Shown piece by piece: positions 24,145 to 31,593 of a DNA stretch of 44,521 bases. This stretch comes from a virus. Within the stretch, counting starts at the first letter, position 1; each line of letters begins with the position of its first letter. A model generated the notes under the pieces. It searched no databases and was not told where the DNA came from. It saw only the letters and a program-made list of their open reading frames with translations. The stretch covers positions 1 to 44,521 of IMG/VR virus record IMGVR_UViG_3300046660_000166. One strand, given 5' to 3'. The position numbers and the translations under genes were made by a program.

Positions 24145-26245
24145 TCTGGTCTTGGCTCCTTACGAACGGTGCGGCACTTTCGATGGTGCCGAGGTCTGTC
24201 TTGGCGAGGGCCACGGCCATCTTGGAGAGGGTATCCAGAGCCAGCTTGTCGCGGCGGAAGTCCTCGTCGAGCATTGACTGCTCCTGTTTGTGCTGGTTGT
24301 CCGCGATCTTGCCCGCAGTCTGTGCCTTGACCTTCTCCAACTCGGCCATTGCGATCTTGTCTTCTGCCGAAGGCTCTTTCGGAGCTTCCTGAATTGCCTT
24401 GATCTGCTCCGGAGCCATTGGGGCGAAGTAGCGGGTGATATCCTTGATGTTGGCAATGGCCATGATATCGGACTGAGTGTTCATGAAATGTTCCGGGGTG
24501 ACCATCGTGTTGCCGATGCCGAACTTTTCCATGATCATCAGCTGCGTTTGCTTGATATCCTGCAGCGCCATCAGCCGGGTGGTGTCGGAACCCTTGCCCA
24601 TGGTCGGATTGACCTTGCAGCGCAGGTTCGGATCAAAGATGGAGGGGTTCATAGAAACCCACTGACCCCTGATCTGGATCGTCTTTTCTTTGTTGGGGTT
24701 GCGGACAACCTCGCGGAGCAGCCCCTTGAACATATCCTTGAGGCCGGTTTCAGCGAAAATGCGCGCTATAAGCTCGATGCGTTCCTGAGCGCCCGTGACG
24801 ATAGCTTCGACGCCCATCTGGTTGGTCGACTGCAGCGCCTTTGGATCGATGCCCTTGGACGCCTCGGAAATGCCGGTACGCCGCTGCCGGATACCGTCCA
24901 TAGTGGTCATCATGGCGAATGCTTCGTCGCCGACGAAGTCGTACTTGATCTCAGAGAAAGCCGCGCCGGGGTCGCCCCTCGTCCGGATAACGCGACCGAC
25001 GCCCGAAGCCAACACGTCTTCTGCGTTGGTCGTCATCTCGTTGAAGACGATATCCGGGTTCATCGCACGGGACAAGCTGTCCAGTGACCCGCGCAAAATC
25101 TGCGTGTTGATCTTCTGAATATCCATGACGAGATCGGAGACGGAGCTGCCGATGGCCGTATGGGGTTCCGGGTCGCCGCAGAACAGGGCGAAGTTGACAT
25201 CGTCCACGATCTCGTCTTCGATGATGTCGTAGTTCTGGCCGATGACGCAGACGCGGTGAAGCTCGTCGATGCCGTCCTCGTCTTGGTCGACGTAGATGAA
25301 ATACTCACCATATTCGATCAGGTCCTGACGAAGCACGGAAGTTTCGATGCCGGGTTGGCGCAGATCGGCTTCCGGAGAGTAGTGATCGAAAGAGCCGCGG
25401 TAGTCTTCGATGACTTCCGGGTCGACGCCGCGCGATATCAGATAGGAGGGGGTGACCAGCGTCTGGTGGCCGACAAGGCGCGAATCGCGCACCGACTTGG
25501 CGCGACGATCGATACGGAACTCTTCAGGCGGGACCGACTCTACGGTATGTTTCGGGGTGCTCTCGACGTAGCGCACCGTCACTGTAGCCAGCATGCCGGG
25601 GGTAGGGGAAGGCTCCATATTGAGCACTTCGGCCTTTTGCTCGTCTGCCGACCCGGAATTGTACTCTTGGAGTAGGTTCGAAAGCTCCACGATGGTAATA
25701 TTCTGGAACTTCTTTTGACGCACGATATGCTGGTCTTCGGTCCACCACTTGACGATGCCGATCTTTTGGATCATTGCGTCTTTGAAGACGTCGTGGAGAA
25801 TCAGGAAGCCGTCGTTTTCTTCCCAAAACACATTTTCGATGTAGTCGGTCTGCTGTTTGGCAGCTTCGACCTGATCCTGAGTGCTCGGCGTAAAGTATAC
25901 GACATGTTCGGCTGACGTGAATATGCGCATCAGCGACGGCATGATAGCCAGAACGGTGTCGCGAACGTCGGTGGAGATAGCTTCCGACTGGTTGACATCG
26001 TCGTCATCCACAGCCGGGTCACCGGTAATGTCGCCATCGACCATGATGTCGTCGTTCAGCGCCGGAGACAGCCCGTGGTAATACTTGATGGCCTGCTCGC
26101 GGTTGGGCGACAGATCGCTGTCGTTGAAGTCCTGCGCGTCTTCGATCAGGGACTTGATGTGGACTTCGTAGGTCGTGACGTCGCCGTCCAAAGTTTCCGT
26201 GCGGCCGGTCTTAGTCTCTCCGATACCCTGGAATATGCCTTCCAT
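24137..26245 (-). CDS. Portal protein
   Basis: ATG 26245 is chosen because it shares one base with the terminase stop (TAATG) and has GAGGGG upstream; the longer in-frame reading is another-frame sequence of the terminase gene. The 702-residue protein has the size of P22-type portals. It begins with an acidic helical region, then a core with LDSLSRAMNPDIVFNEM, RTRGDPGAAF and the stem-helix segment VTGAQERIELIARIFAETGLK. The C-terminal 130 residues are helical (barrel-like) and end in a polar tail. It forms the dodecameric ring for DNA entry and exit. Confidence 0.88.
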   Translation of the reverse strand: MEGIFQGIGETKTGRTETLDGDVTTYEVHIKSLIEDAQDFNDSDLSPNREQAIKYYHGLSPALNDDIMVDGDITGDPAVDDDDVNQSEAISTDVRDTVLAIMPSLMRIFTSAEHVVYFTPSTQDQVEAAKQQTDYIENVFWEENDGFLILHDVFKDAMIQKIGIVKWWTEDQHIVRQKKFQNITIVELSNLLQEYNSGSADEQKAEVLNMEPSPTPGMLATVTVRYVESTPKHTVESVPPEEFRIDRRAKSVRDSRLVGHQTLVTPSYLISRGVDPEVIEDYRGSFDHYSPEADLRQPGIETSVLRQDLIEYGEYFIYVDQDEDGIDELHRVCVIGQNYDIIEDEIVDDVNFALFCGDPEPHTAIGSSVSDLVMDIQKINTQILRGSLDSLSRAMNPDIVFNEMTTNAEDVLASGVGRVIRTRGDPGAAFSEIKYDFVGDEAFAMMTTMDGIRQRRTGISEASKGIDPKALQSTNQMGVEAIVTGAQERIELIARIFAETGLKDMFKGLLREVVRNPNKEKTIQIRGQWVSMNPSIFDPNLRCKVNPTMGKGSDTTRLMALQDIKQTQLMIMEKFGIGNTMVTPEHFMNTQSDIMAIANIKDITRYFAPMAPEQIKAIQEAPKEPSAEDKIAMAELEKVKAQTAGKIADNQHKQEQSMLDEDFRRDKLALDTLSKMAVALAKTDLGTIESAAPFVRSQDQNG

Positions 26246-27588
26246 TATCTTACCCCTCGGATGCGGCGGCGTAAGCCCCCACCCATTGAAACGATATTGC
26301 TTGAGCCGATATAGCCGACTACTTGATTGAGTGCGACTGCGCCTGTGCGGAACGAATCGGCGCTGTGGGAGGCCCAATTGTGGACTGGCTTACCCGCTTT
26401 GCTTCGATGGTAGTTGCGCAGGGCCATGAGGCCCGGCTCGCAGTTCTTGTCGTCGATGTAGCACATCTTGAGGACGGATTTCGTCGCTTCGATGCCGTCT
26501 TCGACCTTGTGGAGCGGGCAGATAAACACGTTTTCGAGCAGTTCGCATACCACTTCGTATCGGGAACGCCCGGTTCCGAGTTCGCGAGCTTTGATGTCGT
26601 GCGGGAATACATGCGCCGAAAAGTTGTAGCCGAACTTCTTGATTTCGAGAATGGCATCTGGGAGACCTTTTCCGGTCATCTCGATGCAGCGGATCATGTG
26701 GAGTTCCGAGCCGCACTTCTGGAAGAACCAGACGGACATCGCGTCGTCGATACCAAGGTCCCACCATGTGACGACGCCGGTCGAGCTGTCGTATGGAACA
26801 CCCCTGATGCGCTTCGCAGCAGCCAATTCGTTGATGATGTCGCCGTAGTATGATCCCTCGATCGGCGCGTCGAAGCTGCAGAGCATTTCGCGGGCATATT
26901 CCTCCGGCGTCATATCCTGCGTCATTTCCGACACTTCGTCGGGGTGCAGACTGTCGGTCATCGTGACCGGAATACTGTGTATTGCCCAGTTCGGCTTCTT
27001 GTTGTCGTTCGCCGCCTTGCGGTTGTTGGCCTCGGCGCGCTTTTTCAGCGCCGCGAAATGGTCGTCACCATTAGACGTACCAGACACAATTGCCCATCCG
27101 CGATAATCAGCGAGACAAGGACGAACCACAGTAGAAAATACTGCGGGGTTGAGAAGTGGAAATTCATCAAGCATAATACCGTCAAAGTACATGCCACGCA
27201 TGCGTTCATAAGCAGCAGCGCCGCCGTAAAGACGAATAGTAGCACCATTCGGCAGGATGCACATAAGATCGCCTTCAAGGAATCGTACACCCGGTATCAC
27301 TCCTGCGTATTGTTTGAGGTAGCCCCAGATCAAGTCTTTGGTCTGGTCGAATGACGGGCCGACGTAGGCGTATCGCGGCGGCGGAAACTGTCTGGTGTTC
27401 TGCAGCGCGGCGCGGATCATGTGGTTGATCGCGAACACCGACTTGCCTGCGCGTCGATGCGCTACGAGGAATATGAAGCGGCATGTCTCTTCGTGCAGAG
27501 CGACGAAGTGTGAGCGCGGAGTATATGGGATAACGATATTCTGAGGCTTGACGGCATCGTCGGGGATGTCGAGAAGTGCTTCACTCAT
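26245..27588 (-). CDS. Terminase large subunit
   Basis: The packaging motor protein has 447 residues. The ATPase domain shows Walker A H44-RRAGKS50 and Walker B IML-D141-E142, with a Q-motif-like segment upstream and a coupling-type SGTSNGDDHF. The nuclease domain carries Asp residues at W-W-D-LGIDD, H-D-IKARE and HSAD-SFRTG. The gene overlaps the small subunit candidate by eight bases and the portal by one. The packaging type (headful or cos) is not decided. No cohesive ends are visible, which together with circular assembly favours headful packaging, though only as inference. Confidence 0.93.
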   Translation of the reverse strand: MSEALLDIPDDAVKPQNIVIPYTPRSHFVALHEETCRFIFLVAHRRAGKSVFAINHMIRAALQNTRQFPPPRYAYVGPSFDQTKDLIWGYLKQYAGVIPGVRFLEGDLMCILPNGATIRLYGGAAAYERMRGMYFDGIMLDEFPLLNPAVFSTVVRPCLADYRGWAIVSGTSNGDDHFAALKKRAEANNRKAANDNKKPNWAIHSIPVTMTDSLHPDEVSEMTQDMTPEEYAREMLCSFDAPIEGSYYGDIINELAAAKRIRGVPYDSSTGVVTWWDLGIDDAMSVWFFQKCGSELHMIRCIEMTGKGLPDAILEIKKFGYNFSAHVFPHDIKARELGTGRSRYEVVCELLENVFICPLHKVEDGIEATKSVLKMCYIDDKNCEPGLMALRNYHRSKAGKPVHNWASHSADSFRTGAVALNQVVGYIGSSNIVSMGGGLRRRIRGVR

Positions 27589-28039
27589 GGTCGATCACAT
27601 TCCCTTTGGGTTCGGTGATGCTCTGCCCGTTGCCCCAGGATATTGTGAACGCTCCGTTGCCCGCGCCGGGGTTGAGCGTGATACCCGACCCTTTCGGCCC
27701 ATAGCCGCGACGCGCGCCGAGGTTGGTCAGCACGAATTTCGCCGCATTGTCGGCCCGGATTTTGTCTTCCGTGTCGTCCAGCGCGTCTGCGATGTTATCT
27801 TCTGCCTTGTCCAGCAGCTGTTCCTGTGCCTCTTCGATCTCCGCCGAAAGGCGGGGGGAGGATTTGATAAAACGCCGCAGCCGGATCGACTCAATCTTCA
27901 GCAGCTGAGCCGCCTTGGTAACGTTGCCACGGGTCCGCCAGATAGCCGTGCGGCATTCCTCGACGTCCAGCGGCAGCGAATCTGGCCGGGTGTCGTAGGG
28001 CATGGTGGGTAGTGGAATGAGATCGTAAGGCGTGGTCAT
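27581..28039 (-). CDS. Terminase small subunit candidate with HTH
   Basis: The 152-residue protein has an HTH segment (residues 35-58: AIWRTRGNVTKAAQLLKIESIRL). A coiled-coil-like helix (EEAQEQLLDKAEDNIADALDD) follows, as in small terminase subunits where it drives ring formation. The C-terminus is Gly/Asn-rich and flexible. It lies directly before the large subunit with an 8-base overlap and is preceded by its own promoter (28077-28105). DNA recognition (pac) is the expected function. The start at 28039 has a weak RBS. Confidence 0.82.
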   Translation of the reverse strand: MTTPYDLIPLPTMPYDTRPDSLPLDVEECRTAIWRTRGNVTKAAQLLKIESIRLRRFIKSSPRLSAEIEEAQEQLLDKAEDNIADALDDTEDKIRADNAAKFVLTNLGARRGYGPKGSGITLNPGAGNGAFTISWGNGQSITEPKGNVIDHE

Positions 28040-28076
28040 CGGATTCTCAAATACATTGACGCCGGGAGTTGAAGCC

Positions 28077-28105
28077 AGTATACCACGGCCTCATCCCGGC
28101 GTCAA
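28077..28105 (-). promoter_or_regulatory. Late-block promoter before the terminase genes
   Basis: On the minus strand, TTGACG (28105-28100), a 17-base spacer ending TGG and TATACT (28082-28077). The leader is about 30 bases long. This extended -10 promoter probably drives terminase, portal and head genes. Confidence 0.85.
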
Positions 28106-28121
28106 GATTCCGATAAGATAT

Positions 28122-28520
28122 TCAGCGCATATACTTCGCAATGGTGCGAATGTCGCCGAGGGTGAGCACGACGCCCGCCGCGCCCCAGACAGTGTGGCTG
28201 TCGGGAGTATTTTCCGAGATGCCCTGCATCAGGCGGCGGATTTTGTCGCGGACCAGCGCGAAGTCTTCCGGTGATTCGGTCGGTTCTGCTTCGTCGTCGC
28301 CGTCCAGGATATTTTCGAGTTCCTTTTCCTCGTCCTTGGTAAGCTCGACCGGCTTTTCAGCGGGCTCGGGTGCCTTCTTCTCGTCCGGGTCCTTGATCGA
28401 CGTCGCGGACGCAGAGACCGGCTTCGTCGAGGCGACATCCGGCACGGGGTTCTTCGCTGGTTCAGACGACGGCGCTTCCTTGGCGGGGGTCGGCGCTGCC
28501 GTTGTTTTGGTGTCGGTCAT
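28122..28520 (-). CDS. Acidic Pro/Ala-rich unknown protein, 132 residues
   Basis: ATG 28520 is chosen because AGGAG lies nine bases upstream and the transcript starts below 28560. The longer frame would begin inside the promoter. Residues 5-85 are low complexity (Pro, Ala, Glu, Lys, Ser) and likely disordered. The C-terminal 45 residues form a small helical domain (FALVRDKIRRLMQGISEN, GVVLTLGDIRTIAKYM). Such a long acidic linker resembles decoy or interaction tethers. I do not recognise a family. It is expressed alone from its own promoter. Confidence 0.72.
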   Translation of the reverse strand: MTDTKTTAAPTPAKEAPSSEPAKNPVPDVASTKPVSASATSIKDPDEKKAPEPAEKPVELTKDEEKELENILDGDDEAEPTESPEDFALVRDKIRRLMQGISENTPDSHTVWGAAGVVLTLGDIRTIAKYMR

Positions 28521-28563
28521 TTGAGGGTCTCCTGTGTTGACCGGTTGTTTCGTAGGCGCAGCT

Positions 28564-28592
28564 ATTATACTACACCGAAAGGCGGCTGTCAA
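28564..28592 (-). promoter_or_regulatory. Promoter for the 132-residue acidic protein
   Basis: On the minus strand, TTGACA (28592-28587), a 17-base spacer and TATAAT (28569-28564). The spacer contains one copy of the CCGAAAG motif. Both hexamers are consensus. Confidence 0.88.
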
Positions 28593-29161
28593 GTCGCTGG
28601 CGTGGGGTTCCAGCGGGAATCCGGATCGTGGATCACGACGTTGCCGGACAGGTAGTCCCGCATTACGTAGGCTTCGAGCGAGAACATCTTGCGCATGGCG
28701 TCTTCGTAGGCGTATTCCTGGCCCAGCTTTTCGTTGAAGTTTTCCGGATCAGCCGGAGCCGACATTCCCTGCAGCGCGTAGCCGTTGTCGAGGATGACGA
28801 TCGCAATGGTCATATGTTGGATCGACACCGGGTAAATATATTCCACCGATGCTACTCGGTTCTTCATGCTTTCGAGGCTGACGCGCCACGGTGTCTTCTG
28901 GACGGCGGCGCTGCGGTCGTCGCTGTTCTGCAGGCTCGGCGTGTTGTTTGGGTGTTCCATTATCCATCGCTCCGTTTTGGTTATCCACACTAAGTCTTCA
29001 TCAATACGGTCAGCCGTAATTGATTTCTGTTCCACGTCCTGTTTTAATAGGCGGGAAAATTCCGTTAGGTCGTCTAAGTCTTGCCCGTACTCCACGGTAA
29101 CCTTGGCTACCCCAACTGCCGGATTTTGCATGAATGCGTGGTACGAGCTTGTAAGACCCAT
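28589..29161 (-). CDS. N4 gp49 / Sf6 gp66-family phage protein
   Basis: The C-terminal 105 residues match the Phage_gp49_66 family: a helix with VASVEYIYP, strands with TIAIVILDNGYALQG, ADPENFNEKLGQEYAYEDAMRKMFSLEAYVM. Function in the family is unknown. Residues 1-67 are acidic and helical and overlap the upstream gene by 152 bases in another frame. An alternative start is ATG 28960, with GGAG about ten bases upstream, giving 123 residues and little overlap. The family domain itself is secure; the start is not. Confidence 0.75.
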   Translation of the reverse strand: MGLTSSYHAFMQNPAVGVAKVTVEYGQDLDDLTEFSRLLKQDVEQKSITADRIDEDLVWITKTERWIMEHPNNTPSLQNSDDRSAAVQKTPWRVSLESMKNRVASVEYIYPVSIQHMTIAIVILDNGYALQGMSAPADPENFNEKLGQEYAYEDAMRKMFSLEAYVMRDYLSGNVVIHDPDSRWNPTPAT

Positions 29162-29450
29162 TAGTCTCTTGTCCTGAATATGAGTTCTCTGCTACGTCGC
29201 GCCGAAAGGTCTGGTCCATTGTCCGCGCGAAGTCGCTTGGTTTCTTTGGGGAGGCATTGCTGATGAAATCCATGAAGCTCTGCGGCTGGTTCTTATATTC
29301 CAGCCACGCGTCGCGGATCATTTCGGCGGAGTAGTCCCACGGGGCATTCACCATCATCCGCCTGATCTCGACCGGCAAAGCATCGAAAGTCTTAAGGGCA
29401 AACGCCAAGTCTTCGATAATCGGGATCGGGGCGGATGTGGTGTTGCTCAT
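29010..29450 (-). CDS. Unknown protein, 146 residues
   Basis: The N-terminal 65 residues contain AFALKTFDALPVEIRRMMVNAPWDYSAEMIRDAWLEY (read in two helices), similar in style to DUF6525-type small helical proteins of alphaproteobacteria. The C-terminal 50 residues are Gly/Arg/Ser-rich and lie in the region shared with the gp49-family gene in another frame. The ATG at 29450 overlaps the Tad2-like stop by one base, indicating translational coupling. Function is unknown. If the longer form of the gp49-family gene is real, the two genes truly overlap. Confidence 0.68.
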   Translation of the reverse strand: MSNTTSAPIPIIEDLAFALKTFDALPVEIRRMMVNAPWDYSAEMIRDAWLEYKNQPQSFMDFISNASPKKPSDFARTMDQTFRRDVAENSYSGQETNGSYKLVPRIHAKSGSWGSQGYRGVRARLRRPNGIFPPIKTGRGTEINYG

Positions 29451-29668
29451 TACTTAGCGTATTCCCAATCGTCGGCCAGCAAGTCGGTCTGGCTGCAAAG
29501 CCAAGGGACCAAGTCGCCCTGCGCGGTTCGCATATAGACGTAAGGTAGGGACATCTTCGAATGGGCGTCGGGCGTCTGCAATTCCAGATACATTCCCTTG
29601 CCATTCCACCCGGATCGGGCTACTTTTTCGCCGCATTGAAGCGCGGCTACTGCGTCACCAATGTTCAC
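29450..29668 (-). CDS. Tad2-like (DUF2829) Thoeris anti-defence candidate
   Basis: The 72-residue protein fits the whole DUF2829 family pattern: a helix (IGDAVAALQCGEKVAR), then SGWNGKGMYLEL, a strand with LPYVYMRTAQGDLVPW, and SQTDLLADDWE near the C-terminus. Members of this family, Tad2, bind the signalling molecule made by Thoeris systems and block that defence. The start is GTG 29668 with AAAGGA upstream. It is the first gene after the minus-strand promoter at 29859-29887, with a leader of about 180 bases. The family call is strong; the anti-Thoeris activity of this copy is inferred. Confidence 0.85.
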   Translation of the reverse strand: MNIGDAVAALQCGEKVARSGWNGKGMYLELQTPDAHSKMSLPYVYMRTAQGDLVPWLCSQTDLLADDWEYAK

Positions 29669-29735
29669 TATGGCAGTTCCTTTTAGTACCGCGCTCTAGC
29701 GCCCGCGCGCGTGGGCGTATATAGGCACGTAAGCA

Positions 29736-29766
29736 TTGGCCCTCGGTTAACGACGCCGAGGGCCAA
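29736..29766 (-). promoter_or_regulatory. Strong stem-loop in the Tad2-like gene leader
   Basis: A perfect 11-bp inverted repeat, TTGGCCCTCGG and CCGAGGGCCAA, with a 9-base loop, lies in the leader between promoter and start codon. There is no T run after it on the minus strand, so it is not a typical terminator. It may affect mRNA stability or translation. Confidence 0.5.
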
Positions 29767-29858
29767 AGGGATGCCTAGCAGCCTGACACTTTATCCAATG
29801 ACTTCTAGGGTTCGACTACCTCGTTGAGGCTCTGACCAAGTGCTGCCGTCATACAAGT

Positions 29859-29887
29859 AGTGTACCACAGTGAGGCATGGGTGTCAA
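29859..29887 (-). promoter_or_regulatory. First minus-strand promoter
   Basis: On the minus strand, TTGACA (29887-29882), a 17-base spacer ending TGG, and TACACT (29864-29859). It directs transcription towards the Tad2-like gene and the following cluster. Confidence 0.85.
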
Positions 29888-30805
29888 GTGGCTTGGGAAC
29901 AAAGAAACGGCGCGCGACGAGGCTTGGAGGCGGTGCATATGCACACCCGTTTAACTAGCGTCCGCGAGACCGGGTCCCCTAGAACTTTAGGTTTGCGTTT
30001 AAGGCATGGGGGGTGTCGAACAACCGCGCGTCGTGGAAGCCCTTGTCCATGCAACCACGAAGCGTAGACACGAAGCGCTTGCATCCACGCTTCGCTGTAT
30101 CACGACAGTTGCACAACCAAGACGCGCAGACACGAAGCGCTTCGACACAACGCGGCGCTGTACCACGCAAGCACAGCCGCCACGCGTAGGAAGGAACACC
30201 ACAACCACGACGCGCAGACACGCAACACGTGCGTAAACGCTTCGACACAGCACCGAATTGTAGAGGCGAAGATACAACGAGGCGTGGTGCAAACGCTTCC
30301 ATTGCAGCACCGAATTGCAGACGCGCCGGGGTGGTGCACGGCGAGGCTCTGCACGAGGCGGTTGTAGATGCGGCGTTCCAGCGAAAGCTACGAGCGGGAG
30401 TTGCGACGAGGCGGCGGGCACACGTACGCCGTGCCACGCCCGCGCATCCGGTTCGCATGGTTCCTCCTTTTCTCCCGGGGGTGCAGGCCACCCCCCCACA
30501 GCACCGAAAGTTTGGGACCCCCTACCCCACTCCGCCCATAGTTAAGCCCCCCAGAGAAAAAAAAGAAACAGGAGAACCATATGGAGGGGCGGTGCACTGC
30601 GCACGCCGCATCTTCATTCCTCCTCTGCCCCGCCCTTTTCCTCCCTATCTCTCCGTGTCAAGACGCCCATATCCCACGCCTCGTTGTATCAACGCCTCAT
30701 CCACCACCGACGATTGCTCCTTTTGGTCCGCGCGTCCGCACGCGTAGCAAGCACCGTGCCAATCGCCATGTTCCCGACGCAATGTTGCCATGCGTTCTCG
30801 GTATC
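29888..30805. other. Non-coding divergent region of 0.9 kb
   Basis: No convincing gene lies here. Open frames on both strands encode Arg/Cys- or Thr/Arg-rich products that follow the repeats and have no family pattern. The region holds the degenerate repeats at 30052-30325, Arg-codon-like CG-rich sequence, a C-run at 30489-30497, a purine stretch at 30555-30575 and an isolated RBS-like AGGAGA before ATG 30581. It separates the leftward late block from the rightward early genes. An origin of replication or packaging site is possible, but there is no direct evidence. Confidence 0.6.
30052..30325. repeat. Degenerate direct repeats and palindromes (iteron-like)
   Basis: Unit A begins CAACCA at 30052, 30114 and 30202. 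The 14-mer GACGCGCAGACACG is identical at 30121-30134 and 30209-30222, and the first copy has two changes. Unit B shares CAGCACCGAATTG at 30249 and 30305, each followed by T/C-AGA and GCG. A perfect 12-base palindrome CGAAGCGCTTCG is at 30133-30144. Spacing is irregular (62 and 88 bases). This could bind an initiator or regulator. Confidence 0.6.
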
Positions 30806-30834
30806 TTGACAACAGTCCTCCGCTTTGGTAAAAT
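30806..30834 (+). promoter_or_regulatory. First rightward promoter
   Basis: TTGACA (30806-30811), a 17-base spacer ending TGG and TAAAAT (30829-30834). It lies 28 bases before the first rightward gene at 30862. Confidence 0.85.
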
Positions 30835-30861
30835 AGGGAACAGCAACAGGAGCACACGGCA

Positions 30862-31140
30862 ATGGCAGAATGGGCAGCACACACCACCGAGGACGGAATC
30901 CGCACCACCCACGCGACACTGGCCGACGCCAAGCGCGCAGCCAACGAGCGCACAGGCCGAATCGCCGGATATGGATGGGACAAGCCCGCGACCTATCGCG
31001 TGGCAGGCGTCGCAATCGCCATCCACGAAAAGGCCGAACGCGACGGGCGCGAGTTGCTGGCGCTGGTGTTCCCTGCCTTCCCGCTGGCGTCGCAGCTGGT
31101 CGAGGAAATGTTTGGCATCGAGCCGCCCGAGGCCGAGTAG
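30862..31140 (+). CDS. Early unknown protein, 92 residues
   Basis: First gene of the rightward region, 27 bases after a strong promoter, with CAGGAG upstream of the ATG. The protein has a polar helical start (TLADAKRAANERTGR), a central YGWDKPATYRVAGVAIAIHEK and a C-terminal helix ending in acidic residues. It is soluble and small, as expected for an immediate-early host-takeover protein. No family is recognised. The stop is followed by the 47-bp structured repeat. Confidence 0.78.
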   Translation: MAEWAAHTTEDGIRTTHATLADAKRAANERTGRIAGYGWDKPATYRVAGVAIAIHEKAERDGRELLALVFPAFPLASQLVEEMFGIEPPEAE

Positions 31141-31142
31141 GT

Positions 31143-31189
31143 CGCGCCTTTCGGCGAGGGCCTTCGGGCCTTCTGCGAAACGCACGCAA
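31143..31189 (+). repeat. 47-bp direct repeat, copy 1, with two hairpins
   Basis: Identical over 47 bases to 31533-31579. It contains CGCC-TTTC-GGCG (reverse strand: GAAA loop) and GGCC-TTCG-GGCC, two tandem tetraloop hairpins. It begins two bases after the upstream stop codon and ends next to the parS-like site. Confidence 0.9.
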
Positions 31190-31205
31190 TGTTCCACGTG
31201 AAACA
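31190..31205. promoter_or_regulatory. parS-like ParB binding site
   Basis: TGTTCCACGTGAAACA matches the chromosomal parS consensus TGTTNCACGTGAAACA at every fixed position. It differs from the perfect palindrome at one base. It lies in an intergenic gap between two early genes. No ParA or ParB gene was recognised in the phage, so the expected partner would be host ParB. Confidence 0.7.
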
Positions 31206-31223
31206 CAACAGGAGAACGCAGCA

Positions 31224-31529
31224 ATGGACATCCGGAATTGGGACGCAGACGCAATGGCCTTCCTCAACAGGGGCGACGCAATGGACGCGCTCGTCGCGGC
31301 CAACAACACCGACGGCTGTGACGCCGTGCTGCTCTACTGCCTGCCGGAAGAAGCCGAGTGGCAGGAAGCCACACACGAGCAGGTCGAGGACGCAGACCGC
31401 TACCTCTGGCAGATCGTGGACGCAGGCGGCAACACGGTACTGGTGCCGCGCGCCGCGTACGACGCCAACGAGGACTACGACGATCTGGACGCACCAGCCC
31501 CCGATGGCTACCTCTGGGTCGTTCCGTAA
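31224..31529 (+). CDS. Early acidic unknown protein, 101 residues
   Basis: ATG 31224 has AGGAGA about nine bases upstream. The protein is strongly acidic (rich in Asp, Glu, Ala) with few Lys, in the style of DNA-mimic or host-inhibitor proteins, although that is only a compositional comparison. Motif-like segments are VLLYCLPEEAEWQEA and DGYLWVV at the C-terminus. It lies between the two copies of the 47-bp repeat, in the same order of parts (gene then repeat) as the 92-residue gene. Confidence 0.78.
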   Translation: MDIRNWDADAMAFLNRGDAMDALVAANNTDGCDAVLLYCLPEEAEWQEATHEQVEDADRYLWQIVDAGGNTVLVPRAAYDANEDYDDLDAPAPDGYLWVVP

Positions 31530-31532
31530 GGC

Positions 31533-31579
31533 CGCGCCTTTCGGCGAGGGCCTTCGGGCCTTCTGCGAAACGCACGCAA
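31533..31579 (+). repeat. 47-bp direct repeat, copy 2, with two hairpins
   Basis: Identical to 31143-31189. It begins three bases after the stop of the acidic gene and ends just before the RBS of the next gene. The parS-like sequence is not repeated here. Confidence 0.9.
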
Positions 31580-31593
31580 CGGAGAATACGAAC

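Noticed and set aside
26246-26377. Longer N-terminus for the portal protein
   Set aside because: The extra 44 residues are an alternative-frame reading of the terminase C-terminus and do not look like portal sequence.
29780-29860. tRNA-like sequence with GGGTTCGACTA
   Set aside because: The segment resembles a T-loop, but no 5-bp T stem, acceptor stem or anticodon arm could be paired on either strand.
29979-30499. Open frames of 166-170 residues on the minus strand and shorter ones on the plus strand in the divergent region
   Set aside because: Their products are Arg/Cys-rich and follow the DNA repeats. There is no RBS or promoter at their starts and no family pattern.
30581-31201. Open frame of 206 residues with a good AGGAGA before ATG 30581
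   Set aside because: It runs in another frame through the promoter at 30806 and the 92-residue gene. Composition is not protein-like.
31189-31593. Reading the parS-like site as the coding start MFHVKH
   Set aside because: The frame overlaps the acidic gene out of frame and its product is Thr/Arg-rich. The downstream ATG 31594 has its own RBS.
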